DNA of 51,487 nucleotides from contig WYEN01000063.1 of assembly GCA_009903825.1 (NCBI GenBank), positions 1 to 51,487 of the forward strand, given 5' to 3'. Origin of the DNA: Desulfurococcales archaeon (GTDB lineage Archaea > Thermoproteota > Thermoprotei_A > Sulfolobales > AG1). Below, piece by piece: positions 8,756 to 18,436 of the stretch (the first letter of the stretch is position 1; each line of letters begins with the position of its first letter). The position numbers and the translations under genes are program-made. The notes under the pieces were generated by a model. The model saw only the letters and a program-made list of their open reading frames with translations. It searched no databases and had not been told where the DNA came from.

Positions 8756-10027
8756 ATGAGTGATGTATATAATTCTTTTAGAAATCTCTGGATATGGAAA
8801 TATCTTGGAGAGAGAGTGGCGTGGTATTATAAAGTCTCTGCGAATGATGCTCCTGCAAAATATTTGATAGCCAAAAGAACTCCAGTACCTTTAGAAAGTT
8901 CTTCAGATTATGATGTTGAGGAGGGTCTCAAGATCTATGAGAGGTATACAGAAGAGTTTCTTAGAATAAAAAGAGATATTGAAAATGGAGAGGATATTCG
9001 AAGACTAGAGACACCTAGATATAGTCTCTTAGATATGGCTAAAGATCTTGTGTGGAAGATCTTGAGGAGATGCGTGTTCTGTAGATGGAGATGTAAAGTA
9101 GATCGTGTGGAAGGAAAGAGACTTGGAACATGTATGCTTGATACTGTCAGCAGAGTCTCATCATATTTTCATCATCTTGGTGAGGAGCTGATATTCAGAG
9201 GAACACATGGCTCTGGAACAATATTCTTTACATCATGTAATATGAGATGTCTATTTTGTCAAAACTCTGATATATCAAGAGACAGATTCAATGGGATTCC
9301 AGTCACACCTAGACAGCTTGCTCAGATGGCCTATATATTGAGGTTAGAAGGTGTTCACAACATAAATTGGGTGGGTGGAGAGCCGACGCCTCATATTCAT
9401 AATATTGTGACAGCTATATGGCATTTAGCTTATGAAGGTTTTAGATTAAAACCTTCTGATGATGATCTGGATCATATTTTAAAAGTCAAACATGACTACT
9501 TTATATTTCCTATGGATAAAAGATTTGCTGATTATAAAGGAGAATTTAATGTTCCAATGCTCTTCAACACAAACACTTTTCTCAGCAGAGAGTCTCTCAT
9601 AATATTAAGACCTTTGATAGATATATGGCTTCCAGATTTCAAATACGGTCCTGGAAAATGTTCTATAAGACTCTCAAGAACTCCATGGTATTGGGAGACT
9701 GTCACTGAAAATCTGAAACTATTATATGAATGGGGTGAGAACATAGTGATCAGACATCTTATAATGCCTAATCATGTCAAATGTTGTTCTATACCTATAA
9801 TAGACTGGATCTCTAGAAACACTCCTGAAATCCCAGTGAATCTAATGGATCAGTATAGACCTGAACATGAGGCTGATCCTCACTCGCCAATATTTAATAA
9901 AGATGCTTATGATATAGCTAGAAGACCTTATAAAGAAGAGCTTCTTGAGGTCTGGCGATATGCTGAAGAAAAGAAACTTATATTCAAAGAAATAACTTTT
10001 GAGAAAAAAGGATTCATGCCGCCATGA
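8756..10027 (+). CDS. Radical SAM protein, pyruvate formate-lyase-activating-enzyme-like
   Basis: The 423-residue protein carries the radical SAM cluster motif as TSCNMRCLFCQN (CxxxCxxC, about residue 163), followed by the SAM-binding GGEPTPH (xGGEPT) loop. Upstream lies a second cysteine set, CVFCRWRCKV...GTC (about 105-125), which is characteristic of the archaeal and bacterial PflA-like subgroup and could hold another cluster or be structural. The partner protein that it would activate is not adjacent. It stands alone between two minus-strand genes. Family is secure; reaction unknown. Confidence 0.85.
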   Translation: MSDVYNSFRNLWIWKYLGERVAWYYKVSANDAPAKYLIAKRTPVPLESSSDYDVEEGLKIYERYTEEFLRIKRDIENGEDIRRLETPRYSLLDMAKDLVWKILRRCVFCRWRCKVDRVEGKRLGTCMLDTVSRVSSYFHHLGEELIFRGTHGSGTIFFTSCNMRCLFCQNSDISRDRFNGIPVTPRQLAQMAYILRLEGVHNINWVGGEPTPHIHNIVTAIWHLAYEGFRLKPSDDDLDHILKVKHDYFIFPMDKRFADYKGEFNVPMLFNTNTFLSRESLIILRPLIDIWLPDFKYGPGKCSIRLSRTPWYWETVTENLKLLYEWGENIVIRHLIMPNHVKCCSIPIIDWISRNTPEIPVNLMDQYRPEHEADPHSPIFNKDAYDIARRPYKEELLEVWRYAEEKKLIFKEITFEKKGFMPP

Positions 10028-10066
10028 TCTTTATGATTAAATTTTTATCCTCAAATCACAAGAGGA

Positions 10067-10858
10067 TCAAGAGAACCTCCTATAAAGACCATAGATCCAT
10101 TCAATAGTTTTTATAAATGAAGGCCCGAAGTGAGCTAGATTCAGCTCTTTAGACTCCTGAACAAGAAAAATTCTCTGATATTTATAGGCTGTGGAGTTTT
10201 TAAGTATAGGCCTGATCTCTAGGTATCTTTCTATATTAATATTTTTCATCACAGGCTCTATATTTACTAAGATAATTTGAGGATCTTTCTTAATTATATC
10301 AAGATCTGTAGGGGCGAAAAATTCTAAAGCATAATCTCTGAAAATATTTTCTCCACCCGCGATCCTGATCATGTCATCTATATATGTTAAAGATCCTGCT
10401 GAACTAAAACTTTTGTCAGGCCATAAATACTCTATGTATGTTCTTAATCTATTTTTAAAATCGAAGGCTTTAACTCTGATCCTAGCTATCGCCTCTATTA
10501 ATCTCTCAGCAATCTCTCTTGCTTCATAATATCTTCCTACTATACTTCCTACATCAATAACTATATGAGATATTATAGAATAGACATTTGTGGGAAGAGG
10601 AATTAAAAATGTGTTAAAACCCTTCTCTTTTAAAATCCAAAATAATTTGTCTTGAACACGTGATTGAAGAAATATTACGTCAGGTTTTAATAGTTCGATT
10701 CTATCCCATAAAATAGTTAGATAACTACCTACAATAATCTTATTATCAGGATCCTTTAGATACATTCTACACCAAGGAGTTATACCAACGATCTCATCCT
10801 CAAGACCTAATAAGACTAAAGTCTCCGTCACGGAGGGAGATAAACTTATGATCCTCAT
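10067..10858 (-). CDS. BtuF-like metal/cobalamin-binding helical-backbone protein without a signal peptide
   Basis: The 263-residue protein is a class III (helical-backbone) periplasmic-binding-protein fold: MRIISLSPSVTETLVLLGL at the very N-terminus, ELLKPDVIFLQSRVQ, and a C-terminal lobe with DLDIIKKDPQIILVN. These proteins bind cobalamin or ferric siderophores for ABC importers. Here the mature domain starts at Met1; no signal peptide or lipobox precedes it, so it is predicted cytoplasmic, as in other archaeal stand-alone members. No ABC permease or ATPase is adjacent. Confidence 0.75.
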   Translation of the reverse strand: MRIISLSPSVTETLVLLGLEDEIVGITPWCRMYLKDPDNKIIVGSYLTILWDRIELLKPDVIFLQSRVQDKLFWILKEKGFNTFLIPLPTNVYSIISHIVIDVGSIVGRYYEAREIAERLIEAIARIRVKAFDFKNRLRTYIEYLWPDKSFSSAGSLTYIDDMIRIAGGENIFRDYALEFFAPTDLDIIKKDPQIILVNIEPVMKNINIERYLEIRPILKNSTAYKYQRIFLVQESKELNLAHFGPSFIKTIEWIYGLYRRFS

Positions 10859-10895
10859 ATTATTCTCAGAGATTATATTATTATGAGCTATAAAT

Positions 10896-12101
10896 TTAAA
10901 AACATTTTAAGATCTCTTTATAAGGAGCATCAGTCTTAAAACCTGTTTCATCAAGATGTGTTCTAGAGGCTTTATAACCTATCTCTTTAAGACATTTTAT
11001 CACTTTATCTATCTTAGGAACATTCTTCTTCAATATTGATGCGATGTACTCTGTCTTATAATAATATGAAATATCGATCTCTTCGTTAATTGTGTTCAGA
11101 ATCTTTTCTATCTTCTTCTTATTTTCTAGCCACCACAGGCTCTCAAGATCTTTTATAAGTCTATTAGTTAATTCTTTATCATATAGTTCTCCCAGCCATA
11201 CAGGACCTATCAAGATCATTTTAGATCCGCATATTGGACACTTTAGATCCATATGATCTTTATTAAAAAACTCTTCCTGAAAGATCGTGTCTTTATAATG
11301 ACATTTAGGACAATATCTGTAGAAGCCTTCTTTTCTTAAAATATCAACACTTTTATCAGCTCCTTTATCTATTGAAAACAAGATCTTATAATAATGATCT
11401 GAGTAGTAAGATAATAAAGGTTTTAAAACAAGATCCTTTTCAGCTGCTTGCGTCTGAATATATCTGATTAATACTCTCAGACCAATCTCTCGTGAGAAAT
11501 CTGTCTTGTAGATATATGCACCATATCTTCTAAGAGCTTTGCGAGGATAACCACCCATTAAGACAGCAAGATCTGTAGCTGTCACACTCAGAAAACCTCT
11601 TGGTTTAACAACCTCTAGTATAGAGTCTAAATATGGAGCTGGAGATCCATATGGATCTAAATCTACGAAATCAATTTTTATACCGCCTCTTTTTAGACTT
11701 CTAGCTAGTATATTAACATCCTCACAGTATAACCGAATTTTATCAGAGACATTGTTTCTACGTACATTTTCTGAGATCAAAAGACATGCCATAGGATCTA
11801 TATCATTCATATAAATCTCATTTAACGAGGAGACTTCAACAGCCATTCTAATGCCTCTGACCCCTGTCGCGGCCATAAGATCTGATGCCGTCTTTATCTT
11901 ACTCTCTCTAGACAGCTCGTGTATAAAAATTATTGTGAAATCTCTATTCATAGACATAACAGGATTATAAAAGACAGGAGCCCACGCAGGCTCGTATACA
12001 CCGTCTTCTCTTAGATAAAGATTTTTCTTAGGAACACATATTCTTGCTAATCCTTCTTTAATCTCTTCACTCCACTCAGGACATAAGCTCTCTATATTCA
12101 T
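10896..12101 (-). CDS. trm1: tRNA (guanine(26)-N2)-dimethyltransferase
   Basis: The 401-residue protein is archaeal Trm1, which makes m2G/m2,2G at tRNA position 26. Seen: SAM site AATGVRGIRMAVEV, the catalytic VDLDPYGSPAPYLDS motif, LAVLMGGYPRKALRRYG, and a zinc-binding C-terminal part with CPKCHYKD and KCPICGSKM. Length is usual for the family. It ends the minus-strand run starting with the phosphopantothenate synthetase and follows THEP1 by 10 bp. Confidence 0.92.
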   Translation of the reverse strand: MNIESLCPEWSEEIKEGLARICVPKKNLYLREDGVYEPAWAPVFYNPVMSMNRDFTIIFIHELSRESKIKTASDLMAATGVRGIRMAVEVSSLNEIYMNDIDPMACLLISENVRRNNVSDKIRLYCEDVNILARSLKRGGIKIDFVDLDPYGSPAPYLDSILEVVKPRGFLSVTATDLAVLMGGYPRKALRRYGAYIYKTDFSREIGLRVLIRYIQTQAAEKDLVLKPLLSYYSDHYYKILFSIDKGADKSVDILRKEGFYRYCPKCHYKDTIFQEEFFNKDHMDLKCPICGSKMILIGPVWLGELYDKELTNRLIKDLESLWWLENKKKIEKILNTINEEIDISYYYKTEYIASILKKNVPKIDKVIKCLKEIGYKASRTHLDETGFKTDAPYKEILKCF

Positions 12102-12111
12102 CTCTCTCTAA

Positions 12112-12639
12112 TTATAAATCTTTAGTAAGTCTTTGATAAATTTCTATATAGATCTTGTCTCTATTAAACTCATTGATCTCGTAGATGATTGCAGAAAAAT
12201 TTTTACTCAGATCTTTCACAATTTTCTCATGAACGACATACAGACCTTTTTTATCAGTTTTCAACATTTTATATATAAGATCTTTTAAAGAATATATTGA
12301 CAACTCCATAGGTCCTATCTCATCTATTCCTATGATCTCTGCATAATCGATCTTCTCAGAAATTTTTCGAGAAATCCTCTCAGCATCCTCATGAACAAGA
12401 CAATATCTTCCTATCCTCTTTATACATTCTCCACCTATTTTATCAGCTGATACAGCCAGCCATCCTGATTCTCCTGTCTCAATATCAACTATTTTAAAAC
12501 CAACTCGTCTACCTCCTTCTCTTACCTCAGGACAATAAAATCCTATTATCTTAAGCCCTCTTTTTTTCAAAAGATCTATTGTCTTCATAAAGACCGTAGT
12601 CTTTCCTATTCCAGGTCTTCCAGTTATAAATATTCTCAT
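12112..12639 (-). CDS. THEP1-type nucleoside-triphosphatase (NTPase)
   Basis: The 175-residue P-loop protein starts with Walker A FITGRPGIGKTT at residue 3 and has GFYCPEVREGGRRVGF and Walker B IIGIDEIGPMEL, the diagnostic THEP1 pattern. THEP1 hydrolyses NTPs slowly and may also phosphorylate nucleosides; its cellular role is open. It is 20 bp downstream of the COG1395 regulator gene and 10 bp upstream of trm1 in one run. Confidence 0.87.
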   Translation of the reverse strand: MRIFITGRPGIGKTTVFMKTIDLLKKRGLKIIGFYCPEVREGGRRVGFKIVDIETGESGWLAVSADKIGGECIKRIGRYCLVHEDAERISRKISEKIDYAEIIGIDEIGPMELSIYSLKDLIYKMLKTDKKGLYVVHEKIVKDLSKNFSAIIYEINEFNRDKIYIEIYQRLTKDL

Positions 12640-12658
12640 AACTATATCCCTAAAAATT

Positions 12659-13624
12659 TTATCTTCTTATGAATTCTTTCAACTCTCTCTCCAGACGGTC
12701 TAGACTTATGATCTCTGCCCTGCTCTCTTTTATATCTCTAATAATCTCCTCATTAAGATCTTTGCCAGCGATAAAAGATCTGATTCTAAAGGATTTTGAG
12801 AATTTCATGGCTTCATTAATTTTCTGAATCCTCTCTTCAACAGCTTTTCTATGGTCATCAATTACTATCATAAAAGATTCTTCTTCAAAAACTCCAACTA
12901 TATCTGGTGCTGTTCTATAAAGTCTTACTGCTGAGAGACCTTCTCTATTTATTTTATTGACAATTTTATCTTCAGCTGATGAGATCTTTGCTAGTCTCTT
13001 TATAAGTTTCAAACGATCTATTTCATACTCTGTCTTTGACAAAAGATCTATAGAGCCGACAATCTCTTCTCCAAAAAGATCTATGAGTCTCTCCCCATGA
13101 TCTATATCTGGATCCATAAGATCTCTCTCATACTCGTACACACTTTTTCTAGAGACGCCTAGCCTCTCCGCCAGATCTCCAAGACTCATTCTAGCTTTCT
13201 CTCTCATCTCACGCAGCTTCTTATGATCTATCTTAATATAGAAAGATCCTCTCCACTCATATATAGAGATCTTTTCTCCATTAAGATATGCTATGAAAGT
13301 CTCTAGATTGACAACTCTCACGCCATTTTTCTCAAATATTATGCCTGACTCAATATGTTCGTCTTCAATCTTCTCAGAGATCATTAGTGGAGAGGCTTTC
13401 GTTGATGCTGAAATCGCAAGCAGATCTCTGAAACCTTTGTGATTAAGATCTTTGGTATCTTCAGCCACCTTTACTAGAGAAAGATCTTTCACAAGAATAT
13501 CTAGAGACCTCTTTTCCTTGGGATATCTTATGATCTCTGTCTCAAAACCTTTCTCACGCAAAATCTTGCTGATTAATAAAGCTCTCTTCTCAACAGAGAT
13601 CGTCTTGTCACTGCCGTTTTTCAT
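12659..13624 (-). CDS. Putative archaeal HTH transcriptional regulator (COG1395 family)
   Basis: The 321-residue protein has an N-terminal nuclease-like alpha/beta domain (about 1-120), a Cro/C1-type helix-turn-helix (MSLGDLAERLGVSRKSVYEY, about 145-163), and a C-terminal alpha/beta domain ending in a charged helix. This order is that of the COG1395 (UPF0193-like archaeal HTH) family, conserved in archaea next to nucleic-acid genes. Start overlaps the end of the DUF61 gene by 4 nt, showing translational coupling. Target genes unknown. Confidence 0.8.
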   Translation of the reverse strand: MKNGSDKTISVEKRALLISKILREKGFETEIIRYPKEKRSLDILVKDLSLVKVAEDTKDLNHKGFRDLLAISASTKASPLMISEKIEDEHIESGIIFEKNGVRVVNLETFIAYLNGEKISIYEWRGSFYIKIDHKKLREMREKARMSLGDLAERLGVSRKSVYEYERDLMDPDIDHGERLIDLFGEEIVGSIDLLSKTEYEIDRLKLIKRLAKISSAEDKIVNKINREGLSAVRLYRTAPDIVGVFEEESFMIVIDDHRKAVEERIQKINEAMKFSKSFRIRSFIAGKDLNEEIIRDIKESRAEIISLDRLERELKEFIRR

Positions 13625-14148
13625 ATATACTGCTCCTCCGTATAATAATATCTCTCTATATCAGATTCTTGAATTATAGTTAATATTATTAAACTGCTGA
13701 ATTCTGATAATAATTTTCTTAAGCCTCTATATGTTAATATACATTGTCTCATCTCTGTTTCATCTTTATCAAGAAAATTTTTCTTTATAAAAATGTTAAG
13801 CATCTCTATATGGCTATTGTTACAATCAACAATTTTATAGATAGATGTCCCACTAATTTTTCCAATTAAAAAAGGAAGTTTCAGAAGATCCCATAGCTCT
13901 CGAGGTATCATCTCAGAAAATTTCTTCAGCTCCTCTCTCGAGAAGCTATGTCTAGAGCCGTCTTGAAGCTCTACATACGGGTGGCTCTCAGACAGGAGTT
14001 GTGTAAGAGATTTTTTAGAAACTGGATGTTGAGAAACTATTTTGTCTATATGATATTTATATAATCTCGTGAATCTTGTGATTTCATCTGTATCTCTCAG
14101 AACAATGCCCTCCATATTTATGTTTTTAAACAATATTTTTAGACACAT
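13621..14148 (-). CDS. DUF61/UPF0216 family protein
   Basis: The 175-residue protein contains the family core HPVSKKSLTQLLSE, then YVELQDGSRHSFSREELKKF and ELWDLLKLPFLI, typical of UPF0216, an archaeal family of unknown function. It overlaps the phosphopantothenate synthetase gene at one end (10 nt) and the COG1395 regulator at the other (4 nt). A later ATG at 14115 (MEGIVLRD) could be the true start and would remove the longer overlap. The C-terminal third diverges from the family core. Confidence 0.78.
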   Translation of the reverse strand: MCLKILFKNINMEGIVLRDTDEITRFTRLYKYHIDKIVSQHPVSKKSLTQLLSESHPYVELQDGSRHSFSREELKKFSEMIPRELWDLLKLPFLIGKISGTSIYKIVDCNNSHIEMLNIFIKKNFLDKDETEMRQCILTYRGLRKLLSEFSSLIILTIIQESDIERYYYTEEQYI

Positions 14149-14927
14149 CCAATCTTCTCATCTATTCCTGAGGCGATGTTCTCAAGTCTACGTGAGATAT
14201 GTCTTAAAGCTCTCGACAAGATCTCTTGATTATTATATTTAGATAATATCTCGCGGGCATATTCTTTATATCCTTCTCCCAATGATTTGATCTTTTTAAT
14301 CTCCTCTATTAATCTAGGCATTGCTCTCACAATATTATCTACTATAGTGATGTCTGCTGCTCTGGCTGTTCTTGACAGAGGATTAAGATCTATTGTTATC
14401 ACTTTCTTCCCTAGTCTTCTCAAAGCCTCTGTTCTATCACCATCTTCTAAAGGCACAAAAACTAAATCAGCTTTTAAAATTCCTTCAGGACTTACTCTTC
14501 TTCTCTCGCTATGTATCTCAGGTATTACTGCCACAGCATCTTCTAGACCTAATACTTTCTCTAAACCTTCTTTTTTCAAAACATCTGCTATCAGCCTAGA
14601 TCTTTCTAAAGTTCTATGAAAAAGATTCACTTCAACAAGAGAGTCTGTCTCTTTAGCAAGCTCAACAATCTCTTTAGATACTAAAGCGGCTGTGTTTCCA
14701 TTCACAGAGATGACCGGGTACGAGGCTGTGAGAAAAGCGGCTGCAGCAGCTCTTATAGCCTCTAAAGCAAAATCAGTTGTACACTCACCTATAAGATAAT
14801 CAAAACATTCACCACGTCCATGAGCGATCAAGCCTTCTAAAACTACTATTCCCCTCTTGTATCCTTCTACAATCTTCTCTCTAAGAAGTAGCGAATGATA
14901 ACGAGGATGACGAGGATCTAACATCAA
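14139..14927 (-). CDS. 4-phosphopantoate--beta-alanine ligase (archaeal phosphopantothenate synthetase)
   Basis: The 262-residue protein is the archaeal DUF137 enzyme that joins 4-phosphopantoate and beta-alanine with ATP on the way to coenzyme A. Marks: HPRYHSLLLREKIVEGYKRG at the start, HGRGECFDYLIGE, VNGNTAALV, VEVNLFHRTLERS, and IDLNPLSRTARAADITIVDN with the dinucleotide-type loop. It is the first gene of a minus-strand run and lies back to back with pantoate kinase, the preceding step; about 138 bp separates the two starts. Confidence 0.93.
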   Translation of the reverse strand: MMLDPRHPRYHSLLLREKIVEGYKRGIVVLEGLIAHGRGECFDYLIGECTTDFALEAIRAAAAAFLTASYPVISVNGNTAALVSKEIVELAKETDSLVEVNLFHRTLERSRLIADVLKKEGLEKVLGLEDAVAVIPEIHSERRRVSPEGILKADLVFVPLEDGDRTEALRRLGKKVITIDLNPLSRTARAADITIVDNIVRAMPRLIEEIKKIKSLGEGYKEYAREILSKYNNQEILSRALRHISRRLENIASGIDEKIGCV

Positions 14928-15065
14928 TGTTCTCCTAATATAAATAATTCAGAAGGAATTATTATTCTTTCAAAAGCCATATATTCTATTGCTAAGGTTT
15001 TAGACTTATTAATAGAGAGATTATAAAATAAAATTGTTAGCTTCATGATGTAGAGAGGAAAAGAG

Positions 15066-16046
15066 ATGCACATAGGATCTCTTGAGGAGTTTATAGAGAT
15101 ACCTCTTCACATAAGCGGTTTCTGGAGACCTATATATACAGAAGATGTGTTATCAACGGGAAGTCTAGGCGCAGGATTAGTGTTGAAGCCTATGACATTT
15201 ATAAAAGCTGTTAACGAAGAAAAGATATATATAAACTCTACACCATTTGATCTAGAACATCTTAAAATAGTTAAAGAGAGATATGGATATGCTAGAGGAC
15301 TATATGTAAAGACCTCTGTGCCGCTGGGCGTAGGTGCTGGTGTCAGTGGAAACATATCTATAGGCTTAGGATATAATCTCGCATCAAAAATATATACAAA
15401 AGATCTTTTTAAAAGAATTGTTTTTGCAGGCATCATCGGACATGAGATTGAGGTGATCGCTAGAACAGGATTAGGCGATGTAATTGCTGAGCTGTCTGGA
15501 GCAGGTATTGAGGAGAGAGTTAGAAATGGTTCTCTATGTAAAGGTGTCATAATAAATCATCATATAAAAGAAGATGTCAAAGTATTACTTATAGTATTGA
15601 GAGAGAGAATTTATACGCCAGAGATGTTAAAACTTTATTCAGACAAGTTTTATTCTTTACATGAGAGGGCTTATAGAATATTCTCAAGATCATATGATAT
15701 AGACTCTTTTATAGAAGCATCTTATTACTTCTCTAAAGAGATAGGTTTTCTAAGAAAAGATGTTGATGAAAAAATCAGTAGTATATTAGCTGATTATCAG
15801 AGAAAAGGTGATGTCTTAGGATATTTTATAAAAAAATCTCTTTTAATAATAATCTATAGATCTGATGCCGATGTAAAATCTATATGCGACAACATGAGAT
15901 TCTTAGGTGAAGAATGTATATTTCTAGAGATAACGGATCGTCCTATCATAGATAGTAAAGCCTTAGACGAAAAACTATGTGAGACATTATTAAGAGATAG
16001 AGATGAGATATTAAAGAAAAAAATTATTCTACAAACTGATATATAA
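15066..16046 (+). CDS. Pantoate kinase (GHMP superfamily)
   Basis: The 326-residue GHMP-fold kinase phosphorylates pantoate to 4-phosphopantoate in the archaeal CoA pathway. Seen: ISGFWRPIYTEDVLSTGSLGAG near the N-terminus, and the phosphate loop VPLGVGAGVSGNISIGLGYNLA (about 85-105), a variant of PxGxGFGxSG. It diverges from the phosphopantothenate synthetase gene, so the two consecutive enzymes share a bidirectional promoter region. Its end overlaps the opposite-strand aglB by 23 nt. Confidence 0.88.
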   Translation: MHIGSLEEFIEIPLHISGFWRPIYTEDVLSTGSLGAGLVLKPMTFIKAVNEEKIYINSTPFDLEHLKIVKERYGYARGLYVKTSVPLGVGAGVSGNISIGLGYNLASKIYTKDLFKRIVFAGIIGHEIEVIARTGLGDVIAELSGAGIEERVRNGSLCKGVIINHHIKEDVKVLLIVLRERIYTPEMLKLYSDKFYSLHERAYRIFSRSYDIDSFIEASYYFSKEIGFLRKDVDEKISSILADYQRKGDVLGYFIKKSLLIIIYRSDADVKSICDNMRFLGEECIFLEITDRPIIDSKALDEKLCETLLRDRDEILKKKIILQTDI

Positions 16047-18282
16047 ATACCATTACATAAGCCTCGAAATAAGAGTTTGGCGAGTTGCCGTAGATAGGTA
16101 TATACGACATGAATATGGCCGCAGGCTTTAAATATTTAAATTCTGGAGGCTGAACAGGCTGACCTCCTACATTAGGATCTTCTGAATAAAATGTGTATCC
16201 TTTGAATATATGTAGAGCTCCATCAATCATTATTCCGTATAACGTTGTGTTTCTAACATAATCTGATGCCCAATTAGGCGCTATTCTTATGCTTCCATCA
16301 GGCATTCTATATACTTTCACATATCTCTGAGGACCTGATCCTACTGTATAATAAGAGGGAGTGTTGTTGCCGTATATATCATAATCAATGTTTACTCCAG
16401 CGATTCTATATATAGCTGATATTCCCTTAGCAGCATCTGCCCAATTTAGAGGAACTATATATTCCCCGAATCTATTCACTGTGAAGACGTCATAGACAAG
16501 TATATACGTCTTATTAGGTTTCAACCTAAGATCTTCTCTCAAGATCTTTATAGCATCACTCTCGTTAGTAGCTGTAAAGAATTTAGCTAACAACTCTATT
16601 TGTGTGCCGTTTATGGTAGACCCGTCTGCTACTGAGGCTCTTCTTCCAAGCACAGAGATCCAGTATCCATAGTCCCACCACGCTACAATCACTGAGTCAG
16701 GATCTGTATTATTTCTTATCCACTTAAGAGCTTGTATCCATGCATCTGATGGTATGCTAACTGAGATGCCTGATGTAACGATCATAGGTAGATGTGTTCT
16801 ATAGGCAGGGATATGATAGCTATAGACTATATACACATGTGATAAAAGTATTGATATTAATAATATGACTGCTAATAACGATGAGAAACTGAAGTATCTT
16901 CTCAATTTTATAAACATTGTTGAAGAATGTCTAACTAATAAGCCTAAGAAGCTTGATGCTGTCAATGCCATACTTATCACAGCCAATGAGAGGAAGTAGC
17001 TTAGATTAGTCAATACATATAGCATTATAAGTCCTTGTATAGAAATAAAGAATGCCACAAGATCTTTTCTATAAAACGTGAGATATAAATTATAGATGAC
17101 AGAAAATATTGATAATACAAATACTGAGCCGTAGATATTGAGCACATAACCCATGTTGGTAGGCTGATACTCTGCAATAGTAAATGATAAAGTCCCCAGA
17201 ACGTGATAGAAACCTAATGCCTGAGCCGCCTTCCCGGCTATGCCTAAGAAACCTGTCTGTAACAATATCACTCCTACGACGACGACGCCTATCAATGTCC
17301 CTACGTATGTTAACAAAGCTCTTTTCTTGAGATATGATATGTAGACATAGTCGTAAATAGTCAGCATGAATATAACCGCGATTGGGACAAGACCTAGATT
17401 CTTTACAACATATATGTAGCCATATATAGGTGTTGAGACAAACACTATTAAAACAGGTATGCTCATCAAAACTGTGTTTATTAAAAGTTTTCTCAGGTCT
17501 TCTCTCTTCATAACAAAAGGTGCCAGAAGAAGTGTTGCATATATAGGAACATATGAGGCTGCGAATAATCCTGTTGAATATGCTGAATAAGCCAATAGTA
17601 GTCCTGTGATCATATAATATAAAGTCTTGTTTGTTTTAAATGCTTTAATAAATATATAAAAGATCCATGGAGTGATCATTATAGCAATAGTATATTTAAC
17701 CATGAAGCCTGCAACTGTTCTGTCCATAAAAAATGTTGCCACCAGCCCGGTTATTATTATAGAAGCAATCTCACTTCCACTGATCTCTCTAGAGACTAGA
17801 TACACTCCTATAAGTGAGATCGCTGCAGCTATAACAGGCATATAAGCCATAAAAGTCATAAGATCTATATATCTAGAGAATGGTAGATATAGAAAATATA
17901 TTGTATAATAGATCCCTGGCACATCAGTTTTTGTGAAATCTCTCCCCCATGGGTACCAGAAGATTTCTGCGGCAGGATTTGGAGGCTTAAGATCCCAGAA
18001 AGATAGCAAGCCATGATCTAGGAGATACTTGACTACATAATAATTAGAATAAGGATCAAGCTCGTCAAGAAAAGTTGGATAACCATAGAAATGGCTGTTC
18101 ACAAGAGGTAATATTCTGAGATAGATGCCAAATGCCACCACCAGAATCAATAATGTGATCGATATTATGATACTTAGCCTCTTAAGATAATTTGAATATA
18201 TTGTCTCAGAGACGTATCTACGACGAGCCGGAGATTGTCTAATAATTTTTTCAGATGCTTTCCTCTTATCTCTTCCACCCAT
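16024..18282 (-). CDS. aglB: Oligosaccharyltransferase AglB (STT3 family)
   Basis: The 752-residue membrane enzyme transfers lipid-linked glycans to asparagine in secreted proteins. A cytosolic basic N-terminus (KRKASEKIIRQSPARRRY) precedes about 13 membrane helices. The first external loop has DELDPYSNYY (acidic metal-binding motif). The C-terminal extracytoplasmic domain contains WWDYG in VIVAWWDYGYWISVLG at about residue 535. It is shorter than the roughly 850-970 residues of many archaeal AglB proteins. No glycosyltransferase cluster is adjacent. Confidence 0.92.
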   Translation of the reverse strand: MGGRDKRKASEKIIRQSPARRRYVSETIYSNYLKRLSIIISITLLILVVAFGIYLRILPLVNSHFYGYPTFLDELDPYSNYYVVKYLLDHGLLSFWDLKPPNPAAEIFWYPWGRDFTKTDVPGIYYTIYFLYLPFSRYIDLMTFMAYMPVIAAAISLIGVYLVSREISGSEIASIIITGLVATFFMDRTVAGFMVKYTIAIMITPWIFYIFIKAFKTNKTLYYMITGLLLAYSAYSTGLFAASYVPIYATLLLAPFVMKREDLRKLLINTVLMSIPVLIVFVSTPIYGYIYVVKNLGLVPIAVIFMLTIYDYVYISYLKKRALLTYVGTLIGVVVVGVILLQTGFLGIAGKAAQALGFYHVLGTLSFTIAEYQPTNMGYVLNIYGSVFVLSIFSVIYNLYLTFYRKDLVAFFISIQGLIMLYVLTNLSYFLSLAVISMALTASSFLGLLVRHSSTMFIKLRRYFSFSSLLAVILLISILLSHVYIVYSYHIPAYRTHLPMIVTSGISVSIPSDAWIQALKWIRNNTDPDSVIVAWWDYGYWISVLGRRASVADGSTINGTQIELLAKFFTATNESDAIKILREDLRLKPNKTYILVYDVFTVNRFGEYIVPLNWADAAKGISAIYRIAGVNIDYDIYGNNTPSYYTVGSGPQRYVKVYRMPDGSIRIAPNWASDYVRNTTLYGIMIDGALHIFKGYTFYSEDPNVGGQPVQPPEFKYLKPAAIFMSYIPIYGNSPNSYFEAYVMVFIYQFVE

Positions 18283-18436
18283 GTTCTATCCACTTTATAA
18301 TGATATTCTCAGTATATAATTTTATGAAGTCCTAATAACATTATTAATTTCCGATTTTGCTCAATTCTGAGGAATAAGATTTTCATTTGCAAAGCAACAT
18401 CATTTATTTATGATGGTGACGTGATTAGATATTGAG

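Noticed and set aside
14287-14619. Long open frame opposite the phosphopantothenate synthetase gene
   Set aside because: It is a shadow of a well-supported gene and its translation is low-complexity Leu/Ser-rich.
18380-18425. ATGATGT...CAGA string on the minus strand upstream of tiaS as a C/D sRNA
   Set aside because: Box C is imperfect, D box is missing and the guides have poor length.
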